Assembly: GCA_017467745.1 (NCBI GenBank)
Contig: JAFUKV010000073.1
Location: forward strand, 1-5,720
DNA length: 5,720 nucleotides
Source: Bacteroidaceae bacterium
GTDB lineage: Bacteria > Bacteroidota > Bacteroidia > Bacteroidales > CHK158-818
Direction: 5' to 3'
Shown: in pieces, positions 1-5,591 of the stretch
Position numbering within the stretch: the first letter of the stretch is position 1
How the letters are laid out: each line of letters opens with the position of its first letter
Notes under the pieces: generated by a model
The model's database searches: none
Seen by the model: the letters and a program-made list of their open reading frames with translations, nothing else
What the model was told of the DNA's origin: nothing
Position numbers and translations under genes: made by a program

Positions 1-350
1 ATAAGGTTGTTGAGGTGGCGAAAAACATTAAGCCTTCGGCACGGGGAGAATTGGAAATAACGACGGTGAACCAGATGTTTTTGAACGACAATGAACTGAA
101 TGTACAATTGCTGGGTCGGGGTTTTGCTTGGTTAGATACCGGCACGCACGATTCTCTTAGCGAGGCATCTACTTTTATCGAGGTGATCGAAAAACGGCAA
201 GGGCTTAAAATAGCTTGTCTTGAAGGTATCGCCTTGCGTAAAGGTTGGATTACTCCGGCTAAAATGCGGGAAGTAGCAGAACCGATGTCGAAAAATCAAT
301 ATGGGCAATATTTATTGCGCTTGGCCGATGAATTTGATGGAAAAGAATAG
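1..350 (+). CDS. rfbA: Glucose-1-phosphate thymidylyltransferase, C-terminal part (5' end outside window)
   Basis: RmlA/RfbA joins glucose-1-phosphate and dTTP to make dTDP-glucose and pyrophosphate, the first step of dTDP-L-rhamnose synthesis in the cytoplasm. The reading frame is already open at base 3, and the residues before the GTG at 15 (K-V-V-E) fit the family. The gene is therefore cut by the window edge, and GTG 15 is not its start. About 115 C-terminal residues remain of a usual length near 290. Family hallmarks seen are the block KNIKPSARGELEIT, the block GRGFAWLDTGTHDSL, whose Asp in WLDTGT belongs to the metal and nucleotide site, and the tail segment CLEGIALRKGWI. It is followed after 27 bp by rfbC on the same strand, so the two are almost certainly co-transcribed. 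Identification is firm from these motifs; the N-terminal G-x-G-T-R-L nucleotide-binding loop lies outside the window and cannot be checked. Confidence 0.96.
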   Translation, partial: KVVEVAKNIKPSARGELEITTVNQMFLNDNELNVQLLGRGFAWLDTGTHDSLSEASTFIEVIEKRQGLKIACLEGIALRKGWITPAKMREVAEPMSKNQYGQYLLRLADEFDGKE

Positions 351-367
351 AGTTTTGGAGGCGTAGA

Positions 368-373
368 ATGTAG
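368..373 (+). other. Start-stop element ATG-TAG ahead of rfbC
   Basis: In the 27-bp rfbA-rfbC gap, an ATG is followed directly by TAG. A GGAGG at 357-361 lies 6 nt before this ATG, which is ideal Shine-Dalgarno spacing. The true rfbC ATG at 378 is 16 nt away, which is too far. The sequence facts are direct. A role in slowing or coupling ribosomes between rfbA and rfbC is inference, and Bacteroidetes use Shine-Dalgarno pairing weakly, so it may be chance. Confidence 0.25.
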
Positions 374-377
374 AATT

Positions 378-950
378 ATGAATATAGTAGAGACCGATAT
401 AAAAGGAGTGGTTATTATAGAGCCTCGTGTGTTTAACGATGCGAGAGGATATTTTTTTGAGTCATTCTCACAGCGTGATTTCGAATCGCAAGTATGTAAA
501 ACTATTTTTGTGCAAGATAATGAGTCGAAATCGAGCTATGGCGTGTTGCGTGGACTGCATTTTCAAAAACCACCCTTTGCTCAGAGTAAGTTGGTGCGAG
601 TGGTAAAAGGCGCAGTGCTGGATGTCGCTGTGGATATTCGGCGCGGTTCACCCACGTTCGGTAAGCATGTTGCGGTAGAGTTGACAGCCGACAATAAGCG
701 GCAATTGTTTGTTCCGAGAGGATTTGCTCATGGTTTTGCCGTATTGAGTGAAGAAGTTGTGTTCCAATATAAATGCGATAATTTTTATGCTCCGCAGAGT
801 GAAGGGGCTATTGCGTGGGACGATGCCGATTTGCAAATAGATTGGCGCATTCCGGCAGAAAAAGTAATTTTGTCCGATAAAGACAGGCGTCATCCTCAAT
901 TGAAAGATGCGGATTGGTTGTTCGATTATACAGAAGATTTATATAAATAA
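378..950 (+). CDS. rfbC: dTDP-4-dehydrorhamnose 3,5-epimerase
   Basis: RmlC epimerises C3 and C5 of dTDP-4-keto-6-deoxy-D-glucose to give dTDP-4-keto-L-rhamnose, the third step of the rhamnose pathway. The 190-residue length is normal for this cupin-fold dimer. The N terminus (IIEPRVFNDARGYFFESF, about residues 13-30) is typical, which supports the ATG at 378; there is no other in-frame ATG, GTG or TTG after the rfbA stop. The core GVLRGLHFQ places the catalytic base at His61. The motif FVPRGFAHGFAVL (111-123) lines the cupin barrel, Tyr131 is the likely catalytic tyrosine, and Asp169 in LSDKD is the likely partner of the histidine. It sits between rfbA and rfbB with short gaps, so it reads as a middle operon gene. 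All expected active-site residues are present. Function is assigned from family motifs; residue roles are transferred from known RmlC enzymes by eye. Confidence 0.96.
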   Translation: MNIVETDIKGVVIIEPRVFNDARGYFFESFSQRDFESQVCKTIFVQDNESKSSYGVLRGLHFQKPPFAQSKLVRVVKGAVLDVAVDIRRGSPTFGKHVAVELTADNKRQLFVPRGFAHGFAVLSEEVVFQYKCDNFYAPQSEGAIAWDDADLQIDWRIPAEKVILSDKDRRHPQLKDADWLFDYTEDLYK

Positions 951-958
951 AAGAGTAT

Positions 959-2032
959 ATGGAGTTTAAACGAAATATATTAATTACCGGAGGAGCCGGA
1001 TTTATCGGTTCGCACGTGGTACGGTTATTCGTTACCAAATATCCCGACTATCGAATTGTCAATTTAGATAAATTGACTTATGCCGGAAATTTAGCAAACC
1101 TGAAAGATGTTGAAGATAAACCGAATTACGAGTTTGTAAAGGCAGATATATGCGATTTTGACGAGGTGAAAAACATCATATCACGGTACGATATAGATGG
1201 GATAATTCATTTGGCGGCCGAGAGCCATGTCGATCGTAGTATCCGTGATCCGTTTACCTTCGCTCGTACTAACGTGATGGGTACACTGTCGTTGTTGCAA
1301 GCGGCTAAACAGGAGTGGGAAGCATCCGCTTCGGGATACGAGGGAAAACGTTTTTATCATATTTCTACCGATGAGGTGTATGGAGCCTTGCAATTTGATG
1401 GCAGCTTTTTTACCGAGACTACTAAATACGATCCTCATTCGCCTTATTCGGCAAGTAAAGCGGGGAGCGATCATTTTGTACGGGCTTTTCACGATACGTA
1501 CGGTATGCCAACTTTGGTAACTAATTGTTCTAATAATTACGGACCGTATCAATTCCCTGAGAAACTGATACCGCTGTTTATCAACAATATCCGTCATAAT
1601 AAGCCGTTGCCTGTGTATGGTAAGGGAGAAAATGTACGTGATTGGCTTTATGTGGTAGACCATGCGCGGGCTATCGATATTATTTTCCATAAAGGAAAAA
1701 CGGCCGAAACTTACAATATCGGTGGTTTCAACGAATGGAAGAACATAGATTTGATAAAAGTAATTATCAAAACGGTAGACCGTCTATTAGGACGCCCCGA
1801 AGGAGCATCCGAGCATCTTATTACGTATGTAACAGACCGTGCCGGTCATGATTTGCGTTATGCGATAGATTCAACTAAGTTGAAAAATGAGTTGGGGTGG
1901 GAACCTTCTTTGCAATTTGAAGAAGGAATAGAGAAAACCGTACGTTGGTATCTTGATAATCAGGCGTGGTTAGATCAGGTAACCAGTGGTGCGTATCAAT
2001 CGTATTACGATAAAATGTACGGTGGCCGATAG
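959..2032 (+). CDS. rfbB: dTDP-glucose 4,6-dehydratase
   Basis: RmlB converts dTDP-glucose to dTDP-4-keto-6-deoxy-glucose with bound NAD+, the second step of the rhamnose pathway. It is an extended short-chain dehydrogenase of 357 residues, a usual length. The Rossmann loop GGAGFIG is at residues 11-17. The catalytic T-D-E of HISTDEVYG is at 137-139, and the YxxxK pair is Tyr163/Lys167 in SPYSASKAGSD. Further family blocks are DKLTYAGNL (37-45), HLAAESHVDRSI (84-95), NCSNNYGPYQFPEKLIPL (189-206) and GENVRDWLYV. The start at 959 is 8 bp after the rfbC stop and gives a normal N terminus before the Rossmann loop; only a weak AAAGAG precedes it. It is the last gene of the operon and is followed by a strong terminator. 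The product also feeds other dTDP-deoxysugars, so rhamnose is the probable but not the only end use. Confidence 0.97.
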   Translation: MEFKRNILITGGAGFIGSHVVRLFVTKYPDYRIVNLDKLTYAGNLANLKDVEDKPNYEFVKADICDFDEVKNIISRYDIDGIIHLAAESHVDRSIRDPFTFARTNVMGTLSLLQAAKQEWEASASGYEGKRFYHISTDEVYGALQFDGSFFTETTKYDPHSPYSASKAGSDHFVRAFHDTYGMPTLVTNCSNNYGPYQFPEKLIPLFINNIRHNKPLPVYGKGENVRDWLYVVDHARAIDIIFHKGKTAETYNIGGFNEWKNIDLIKVIIKTVDRLLGRPEGASEHLITYVTDRAGHDLRYAIDSTKLKNELGWEPSLQFEEGIEKTVRWYLDNQAWLDQVTSGAYQSYYDKMYGGR

Positions 2033-2051
2033 ATAAGAGCTATAACAACTG

Positions 2052-2092
2052 AATGCGGGACTTTTATGAAAAGTTCCGCATTTTTTCTTTTT
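2052..2092 (+). terminator. Intrinsic terminator of the rfb operon
   Basis: Twenty bases after the rfbB stop, an arm at 2053-2065 pairs with 2069-2081 as a 13-bp stem with one G-T wobble and a 3-nt ATG loop. A run of T's broken by one C (2081-2092) follows. This is a textbook rho-independent terminator. It marks rfbB as the last gene, so no rfbD continues the transcript. Confidence 0.93.
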
Positions 2093-2286
2093 AGAATAAT
2101 GTGATTTCTATATAACTCAAAATAATTCCAATTACTAATCATTGGTCGGGGAATCCCCAGAGGCAAGGCAAAACTATCCATTCCGACGAATGACTATTTT
2201 GAATGTCTACAAACAGAAGAACCGTAAGTTCGGGATAAGAAAAAATTTCTTTTTACTGATAGTAAAGTTTATCGGTAAACATTTAT
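2093..2286. other. Convergent intergenic stretch, no confident gene
   Basis: This lies between the two facing terminators. It contains small dyads (GGGGAATCCCC around 2148-2158, CATTC-N4-GAATG at 2179-2192, GTTTA-N4-TAAAC at 2267-2280). A plus-strand frame is open from the stop at 2136-2138 to 2288. The ATG at 2190 in that frame gives 32 codons of basic, hydrophobic character with no recognisable family and no Shine-Dalgarno. I see nothing else that can be supported; it may hold decayed coding DNA. Confidence 0.4.
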
Positions 2287-2337
2287 GAAAAAAGCCTTTT
2301 TACTACAACTTGCAAATAGCGTAGTAAAAAGGCTTTT
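2287..2337 (-). terminator. Intrinsic terminator of the glycoside hydrolase gene
   Basis: A perfect 17-bp inverted repeat (2290-2306 with 2321-2337) encloses a 14-nt loop. Read on the minus strand, it lies 26 bp beyond the stop of the glycoside hydrolase gene and runs into seven T's (plus-strand A's at 2287-2293). That gives a strong rho-independent terminator in this direction. On the plus strand the stem itself ends in CTTTT, so it may also act weakly on any readthrough from the rfb side. Confidence 0.93.
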
Positions 2338-2363
2338 GAACAATGAGTAAGCTATCTCTATTT

Positions 2364-4211
2364 TTATTTCTTTTTAGGCAGCTCCATTTGGAATATAGCT
2401 TTTATGCGGTTCATATCGTATTTTTCTCCGCGATCGTAGTAGTATATACCGTTTTGTTCTTGTTCTACATCGGTAAGTTGCGTATAGCAATATCCCCACA
2501 TTTTGTCGCTCATTTCTATAAGTGCGCGCACTTGTCCTTCCAAACGTTTGTAGAAATCTTCTTTGGTTTGAGCTGCATCTCCATAGCCCCAAGCACCGTT
2601 TTTAGCAGGATTAGCTTCCATACACTTGATACCTCCAAACTCGTCGAGGATATAAGGTATATCGCCTTCATAAGTCGGGAATGTGTACGGATCGTTCAGA
2701 ACCGGACGGTTAAATCCGACGTTTCCGCGTAAACGGGCTTGAATTTCCGGCCCGCGAACAAACATTTTTCCATCGTTATAAATGATTTCTCGTAAGCGTT
2801 CGGGGTCTTGTTCGTAATGGTGTTCTGTCCAAATGTCGGTTTTGACGTGTATCCCGCCACTCACACCGTTAATAGGTCGGGATGGATCAAGTTGCTTTGT
2901 GAGCGTATATATATCGGCTATAAAGCGAGGATATTGCGTTTCGTCAGGCCAGAACTCTTCGTTAAACGGAGTCCATGTAACCAATGACGGATGATTAATG
3001 TCGCGAACAACCAGGTTCCGCCATTCCATAAGGAAATTACGAGCGGCTTCTATGTCGTTTGCATCCAATCCCCAACTCGGGGCTTCGCCCCATGTGAGAT
3101 AACCCAGTTTATCTGCCCAATAATAAAAACGTTCTTCAAATACTTTTTGGTGTAAACGTGCTCCGTTAAATCCGGCAGCCAAAGAGAGTTCGATGTCGTG
3201 TTTTAAGGCTTCGTCCGAAGGAGCTGTCCAAATACCATCGGGGTAAAATCCTTGATCTAATACCAATCGTTGATAATATGGTTCGTTGTTGAGGAATATT
3301 TTGTTTCCTTCGGTATGGATTTTACGCATACCAAAATAAGATGTTACTTTGTCTATGATGTTTCCATCTATATCTTTCAACTCAAAAATGACATCGTAGA
3401 GGAATGGAGATTCGGGACTCCATAATTTCGCTTTTTTGATAGATAGCGATACAATTGATCCGGAGGCGATAGGAGCTGTATTGCTCGCCACGGTTTTGTT
3501 TCCGTCTTTAACCGTTACGGTAAGCGTATTACCCGATGCGTTACGGCGCATGGTAAATTCCATAGATACCGTATTGCGATCTATATCGGTAACATATTTA
3601 ACTCTGTCTATACCGCTCGGAGCAACGGCTTCTAACCATACTGTCTGCCAGATACCGGTAGTACGGGTGTACATACATTCGAACGAACTATGCCGTAACG
3701 ATTGTTTCCCCGCCGATTGCATGCGCCCGCGCAAATCGCTTTTTGCGTTTACCACAAGAGAGTGCGTTTGTCCGGGTTTGACGAATTTAGTAATATCAGC
3801 CGAGAAAGAATCTGAGCCCCCGAAATGACGGTCTACAAATTTTCCGTCTATATAGATTTCCGATTCATAGTATACGGCACCGAAGTTAAGCAGGATATCC
3901 TTTCCTGTCCAGTCTGCGGGGATAGTAATGTTGCGTTGATACCAGATACAGGGAATAAACTCTTTGTGCTCTACACCAGATAGTTTGCTTTCCGGAGCGA
4001 ATGGTACGATAATCTTACCATCGAATCCTTTGCTGTCTTTTAAGTCTCGTTCCCAGCCTGTTTTTACCGGGTCGAGCGTATAGCTCCATTCTCCGTTAAG
4101 GTTAATCCACTCTGCACGTTCAAATTGCGGACGAGGGTACTCTGCGCGTGGCAAAGCCGATATTCCTGTCCAGCATAAGAAAGCGGCTAATACTAATGTT
4201 ATTTTTTTCAT
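2364..4211 (-). CDS. Secreted glycoside hydrolase family 2 protein (beta-galactosidase-like)
   Basis: GH2 enzymes cleave terminal beta-linked sugars (galactose, glucuronate, mannose and others) by a retaining double-displacement mechanism. The 615-residue product starts with a signal peptide (MKK, hydrophobic 5-19, probable cut near ISA-LP), so it probably works in the periplasm. Cys13 is not in a good lipobox. Domains in order are a GH2 sugar-binding jelly roll (about 30-195, with GEWSYTLDP and TTGIWQTVWLE), an Ig-like sandwich (about 200-296) and a TIM barrel (about 298-610). The acid/base is Glu418 in TPFNEEFW, and the nucleophile is Glu524 in ILDEFGG. The N-x-K motif that marks true beta-glucuronidases is not visible at the matching place near LTDVEQEQNGIY (580-590), so glucuronidase activity is unlikely. 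The exact substrate is not deducible. The gene is monocistronic, convergent to the rfb operon, and has no SusC/SusD pair or regulator beside it here. No Shine-Dalgarno precedes the ATG, as is common in this phylum. Confidence 0.93.
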   Translation of the reverse strand: MKKITLVLAAFLCWTGISALPRAEYPRPQFERAEWINLNGEWSYTLDPVKTGWERDLKDSKGFDGKIIVPFAPESKLSGVEHKEFIPCIWYQRNITIPADWTGKDILLNFGAVYYESEIYIDGKFVDRHFGGSDSFSADITKFVKPGQTHSLVVNAKSDLRGRMQSAGKQSLRHSSFECMYTRTTGIWQTVWLEAVAPSGIDRVKYVTDIDRNTVSMEFTMRRNASGNTLTVTVKDGNKTVASNTAPIASGSIVSLSIKKAKLWSPESPFLYDVIFELKDIDGNIIDKVTSYFGMRKIHTEGNKIFLNNEPYYQRLVLDQGFYPDGIWTAPSDEALKHDIELSLAAGFNGARLHQKVFEERFYYWADKLGYLTWGEAPSWGLDANDIEAARNFLMEWRNLVVRDINHPSLVTWTPFNEEFWPDETQYPRFIADIYTLTKQLDPSRPINGVSGGIHVKTDIWTEHHYEQDPERLREIIYNDGKMFVRGPEIQARLRGNVGFNRPVLNDPYTFPTYEGDIPYILDEFGGIKCMEANPAKNGAWGYGDAAQTKEDFYKRLEGQVRALIEMSDKMWGYCYTQLTDVEQEQNGIYYYDRGEKYDMNRIKAIFQMELPKKK

Positions 4212-4349
4212 TTGATTTAAATTATTGTGTTGTTTCGATATTTCAGTTTATTTTTATATGTCGTTTTGGCGATAAATATTTATTGAGATTTGAGATTTGT
4301 GTATTGTTAAAAATGTTAATTCAAGATAACGCATAATTTCATCCTGCTA

Positions 4350-4357
4350 CAAAGATA
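4350..4357 (-). promoter_or_regulatory. Probable -7 box of the glycoside hydrolase promoter
   Basis: The minus strand reads TATCTTTG, an exact match to the Bacteroidetes primary-sigma -7 consensus TAnnTTTG. Transcription would begin near 4343, giving an AT-rich leader of about 130 nt before the ATG at 4211. No clear TTTG -33 box is found at the expected distance upstream, so the call rests on the -7 box and its position. Confidence 0.5.
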
Positions 4358-4583
4358 ATCTAAAAGTTTAAACCATAAAATAATTACATATTTATATTGT
4401 GGCACTTATTTTTACGGGAAAAACGGCATTATAGCTGATTTTCAGAAATATATATAATACATTTCACAGATAAACCTTAAACAACAGCCTTATAGTATAT
4501 TGTTTATCAAGAATATAATCCGTTATAAAACCACAACAAAGACAAGCATGATTTTATAACATACATAATCCGTCATACCCTTT
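4358..4583. other. AT-rich divergent intergenic region
   Basis: This stretch lies between the outward-facing promoter candidates of the glycoside hydrolase and of the small genes to the right. It is strongly AT-rich with stop codons in all frames, and I see no gene in it. Its notable content is the 9-bp dyad and the ATAATCCGTyAT repeat described separately. Such a region would suit regulator binding, but no known operator is recognised. Confidence 0.5.
4522..4560. repeat. Inverted repeat GTTATAAAA-N21-TTTTATAAC
   Basis: Two perfect 9-bp arms (4522-4530 and 4552-4560) are separated by 21 nt, so the centres are 30 bp apart, close to three helical turns. An overlapping imperfect direct repeat ATAATCCGTyAT occurs at 4515-4526 and 4565-4576, 50 bp apart. 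All of this sits just upstream of the -7-like box at 4584. It could be an operator; in such AT-rich DNA, chance is also plausible. Confidence 0.3.
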
Positions 4584-4591
4584 TATTTTTG
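4584..4591 (+). promoter_or_regulatory. Possible plus-strand -7 box (TATTTTTG)
   Basis: TATTTTTG fits the Bacteroidetes TAnnTTTG -7 consensus and is followed by GCAC. A transcript would start near 4598 and could carry the small reading frames at 4602, 4714 and 4851. There is no TTTG -33 element at the expected spacing, and T-rich matches arise easily in such DNA. Confidence 0.35.
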
Positions 4592-4601
4592 CACGGTTGT
4601 T

Positions 4602-4745
4602 ATGCCGAGATCCGTTACCGAGATTCAGATGCGTACATCGACAACCATAGTAATACGTAAATTTATTCTTATAAAAAAATCAAAAAATTTATCTCCACAG
4701 AAAGAGGTGTGCCATGCGCAAGAAGTCCTACAAAATAGGATGTAA
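4602..4745 (+). other. Weak short reading frame, 47 codons
   Basis: An ATG frame of 47 codons begins about 11 nt after the -7-like box at 4584 and ends at TAA 4743-4745, overlapping the 32-residue frame below. Its product is basic (segments such as IRKFILIKKSKN) and shows no signal peptide, membrane segment or known family. With no Shine-Dalgarno, it would need leaderless or near-leaderless initiation. It is more likely untranslated leader, or an upstream regulatory frame, than a protein gene. Confidence 0.15.
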
Positions 4746-4812
4746 AAGGGTATGGCTTTTTTATTTGATATTCTTTGTCGTTATATTCTTATTACGTATT
4801 TTAGCGGAATGA
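4714..4812 (+). CDS. Possible small single-pass membrane peptide, 32 residues
   Basis: I do not recognise a family. The frame runs from ATG 4714 to TGA 4810-4812. Its first 12 residues are strongly basic (R2, K3, K4, K7, K11, R12). They are followed by one hydrophobic stretch at residues 13-27 (aromatic- and I/V/L-rich, Trp14 at the boundary) and a short tail with R28 and E32. This is the layout of a small inner-membrane protein with its N terminus inside the cell. A GAGG at 4704-4707 lies 6 nt before the ATG, a better Shine-Dalgarno than any confirmed gene here has. The putative lipoprotein starts 38 bp downstream on the same strand, so the two could be co-transcribed. Against it: the frame is very short, and AT-rich DNA produces hydrophobic frames by chance. 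Similar small peptides include type I toxins and regulators of membrane enzymes, but nothing specific points to either. Confidence 0.4.
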   Translation: MRKKSYKIGCKRVWLFYLIFFVVIFLLRILAE

Positions 4813-4850
4813 CGAAACATTTTATTTTTTCTTTTTAATGCTATTGGGTT

Positions 4851-5087
4851 ATGAAAGGCAAAAGTTTTCTTTTATGGGCATTTTTATCGGCAAGCGTGCT
4901 GTACGGTTGCATAGGCGGAAAATCGAGCGTGAAAAGTCAACAACTTTATACGGTGAATGACAATGATACGGTTTATGAGCAAGCTGCTTACTTTTTTATG
5001 ATTTCCGGATCCACTTATAACGCTATCAATCCAAAATATATTGTAAATGTATCCACAACCAGTTATTACTCAATAATTTGCAAGTAA
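4851..5087 (+). CDS. Putative small lipoprotein, possibly truncated
   Basis: No known family is recognised. The 78-residue product has a lipoprotein signal peptide: K2 and K4, a hydrophobic core at 6-17, and the lipobox L-Y-G-C with the acylated cysteine at residue 20, followed by IGGKSS. The acidic lipoprotein export signal that sends Bacteroidetes lipoproteins to the cell surface is not seen after the cysteine, so a periplasm-facing anchor is more likely. The mature part is about 58 residues, polar and tyrosine- and asparagine-rich. The coding look fades toward the end. In the +2 frame an overlapping stretch stays open to TAA 5114-5116 and ends with NLQVISQKYGRNL, which looks more protein-like than the annotated C terminus. 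This could mean a late frameshift in an older, longer gene. The start has no Shine-Dalgarno. The signal peptide supports a real gene; the intact length is uncertain. Confidence 0.55.
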   Translation: MKGKSFLLWAFLSASVLYGCIGGKSSVKSQQLYTVNDNDTVYEQAAYFFMISGSTYNAINPKYIVNVSTTSYYSIICK

Positions 5088-5112
5088 TAAGTCAGAAATA
5101 TGGTCGTAACCT

Positions 5113-5241
5113 TTAAGGGTACATTCTAAAGGGTAAAGATTTAACGCTTTTATTGATTCTTAACTCATTCGAGGTGTAAATACGAGCGGTTACTTCTTTT
5201 TTCGGTGCAGTTTGTTTCCGATATTCCACTTCTATTTTGGC
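5113..5241 (-). pseudogene. Broken minus-strand reading frame with displaced start codon
   Basis: The minus strand is open for 42 codons from GCC (5241-5239) to TAA (5115-5113). The product is rich in K, E, R and T and looks coding (it begins AKIEVEYRKQTAPKK and contains TARIYTSNELRI). The frame has no start. An ATG at 5245-5243 lies one base out of frame, reading ATG-A-GCC; without that extra A it would read Met-Ala-Lys-Ile-Glu directly. As it stands, that ATG gives only 26 unrelated codons ending at 5165. A consensus -7 box lies just upstream at 5267-5260, at a fitting distance for a very short leader. This is best read as a gene start ruined by a one-base insertion, with the rest of the gene missing or decayed. 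I do not recognise the family; an origin in a mobile element is possible but unproven. Confidence 0.3.
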
Positions 5242-5259
5242 TCATTGTCTAAGCCACTG

Positions 5260-5267
5260 CAAAGGTA
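5260..5267 (-). promoter_or_regulatory. Consensus -7 box on the minus strand (TACCTTTG)
   Basis: The minus strand reads TACCTTTGC, the most typical form of the Bacteroidetes -7 element, 14 nt before the ATG at 5245. It would drive the broken frame at 5113-5241. No good TTTG -33 element lies at the usual spacing upstream. Confidence 0.45.
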
Positions 5268-5591
5268 CTATATTTTGTTGGATATTGTTCGATTTTCCTT
5301 GTCTTTTGGTTGTGCTGCCATTTCTGAGCAAGTTATCTGAGGCACGAAAGGTAGAGCAAGAGGAAGCGTATCTCAAATTTTATTATTTTAGAGGGAGTGC
5401 AGTCTGCCGCTTGCCAAATCTATCTTTGTTAAAAGACAAGCCCCCGAAATGGAAATCAATAATGTGTGTAATCGATTAGCGGATTAAGGGTAATTCTCGT
5501 TATTTATATTCTAATCGTAACCTACTATTTCGTCGGTCGTTTGTCTCCGTTTCCGGATGCCGTAACAAGCCAAGCCGATGAATGGGGAAAA
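5268..5591. other. Non-coding or decayed stretch, no supportable gene
   Basis: No reading frame here has a credible start, Shine-Dalgarno or recognisable protein motif. The longest plus-strand frame (from TTG 5237 to 5479) runs back over the minus-strand promoter box and has a cysteine-rich, unstructured translation. No terminal inverted repeats or target-site duplications are evident by eye. It may be decayed accessory DNA. Confidence 0.4.

Noticed and set aside
15..350. GTG at 15 as a real start giving a 111-residue protein
   Set aside because: The frame is open upstream to the window edge with conserved RmlA residues, so this is an internal codon of a truncated gene.
1181..1690. Minus-strand 169-codon frame inside rfbB
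   Set aside because: It lies wholly antisense to a gene with all dehydratase motifs; its translation has no family features and is a shadow of rfbB codon use.
3436..3828. Plus-strand 130-codon frame opposite the glycoside hydrolase
   Set aside because: It is antisense to the sugar-binding and Ig-like parts of the GH2 gene, with no start signals of its own.
2364..4211. Assignment of the GH2 enzyme as beta-glucuronidase (uidA-like)
   Set aside because: Its length is close to that of UidA, but the N-x-K motif that binds the glucuronate carboxylate is not seen where it should follow the second catalytic region, so only a general GH2 call is made.
4148..4336. Plus-strand 62-codon frame over the start of the glycoside hydrolase gene
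   Set aside because: It overlaps the GH2 signal-peptide codons antisense and continues into AT-rich leader; its hydrophobic stretch reflects poly-T composition.
4358..4583. Possible riboswitch or small RNA in the AT-rich gap
   Set aside because: No conserved riboswitch core, GC-rich stem or promoter-terminator pair is visible; composition alone explains the weak dyads.
5110..5135. Short dyad CCTTTA-N11-TAAAGG after the lipoprotein gene as a terminator
   Set aside because: It has only six mostly A-T pairs and no T tract, too weak to call a terminator.
5237..5479. Plus-strand 80-codon frame starting at TTG
   Set aside because: It starts at TTG with no ribosome site, overlaps the minus-strand promoter box and broken frame, and its cysteine-rich translation has no recognisable domain or hydrophobic organisation.
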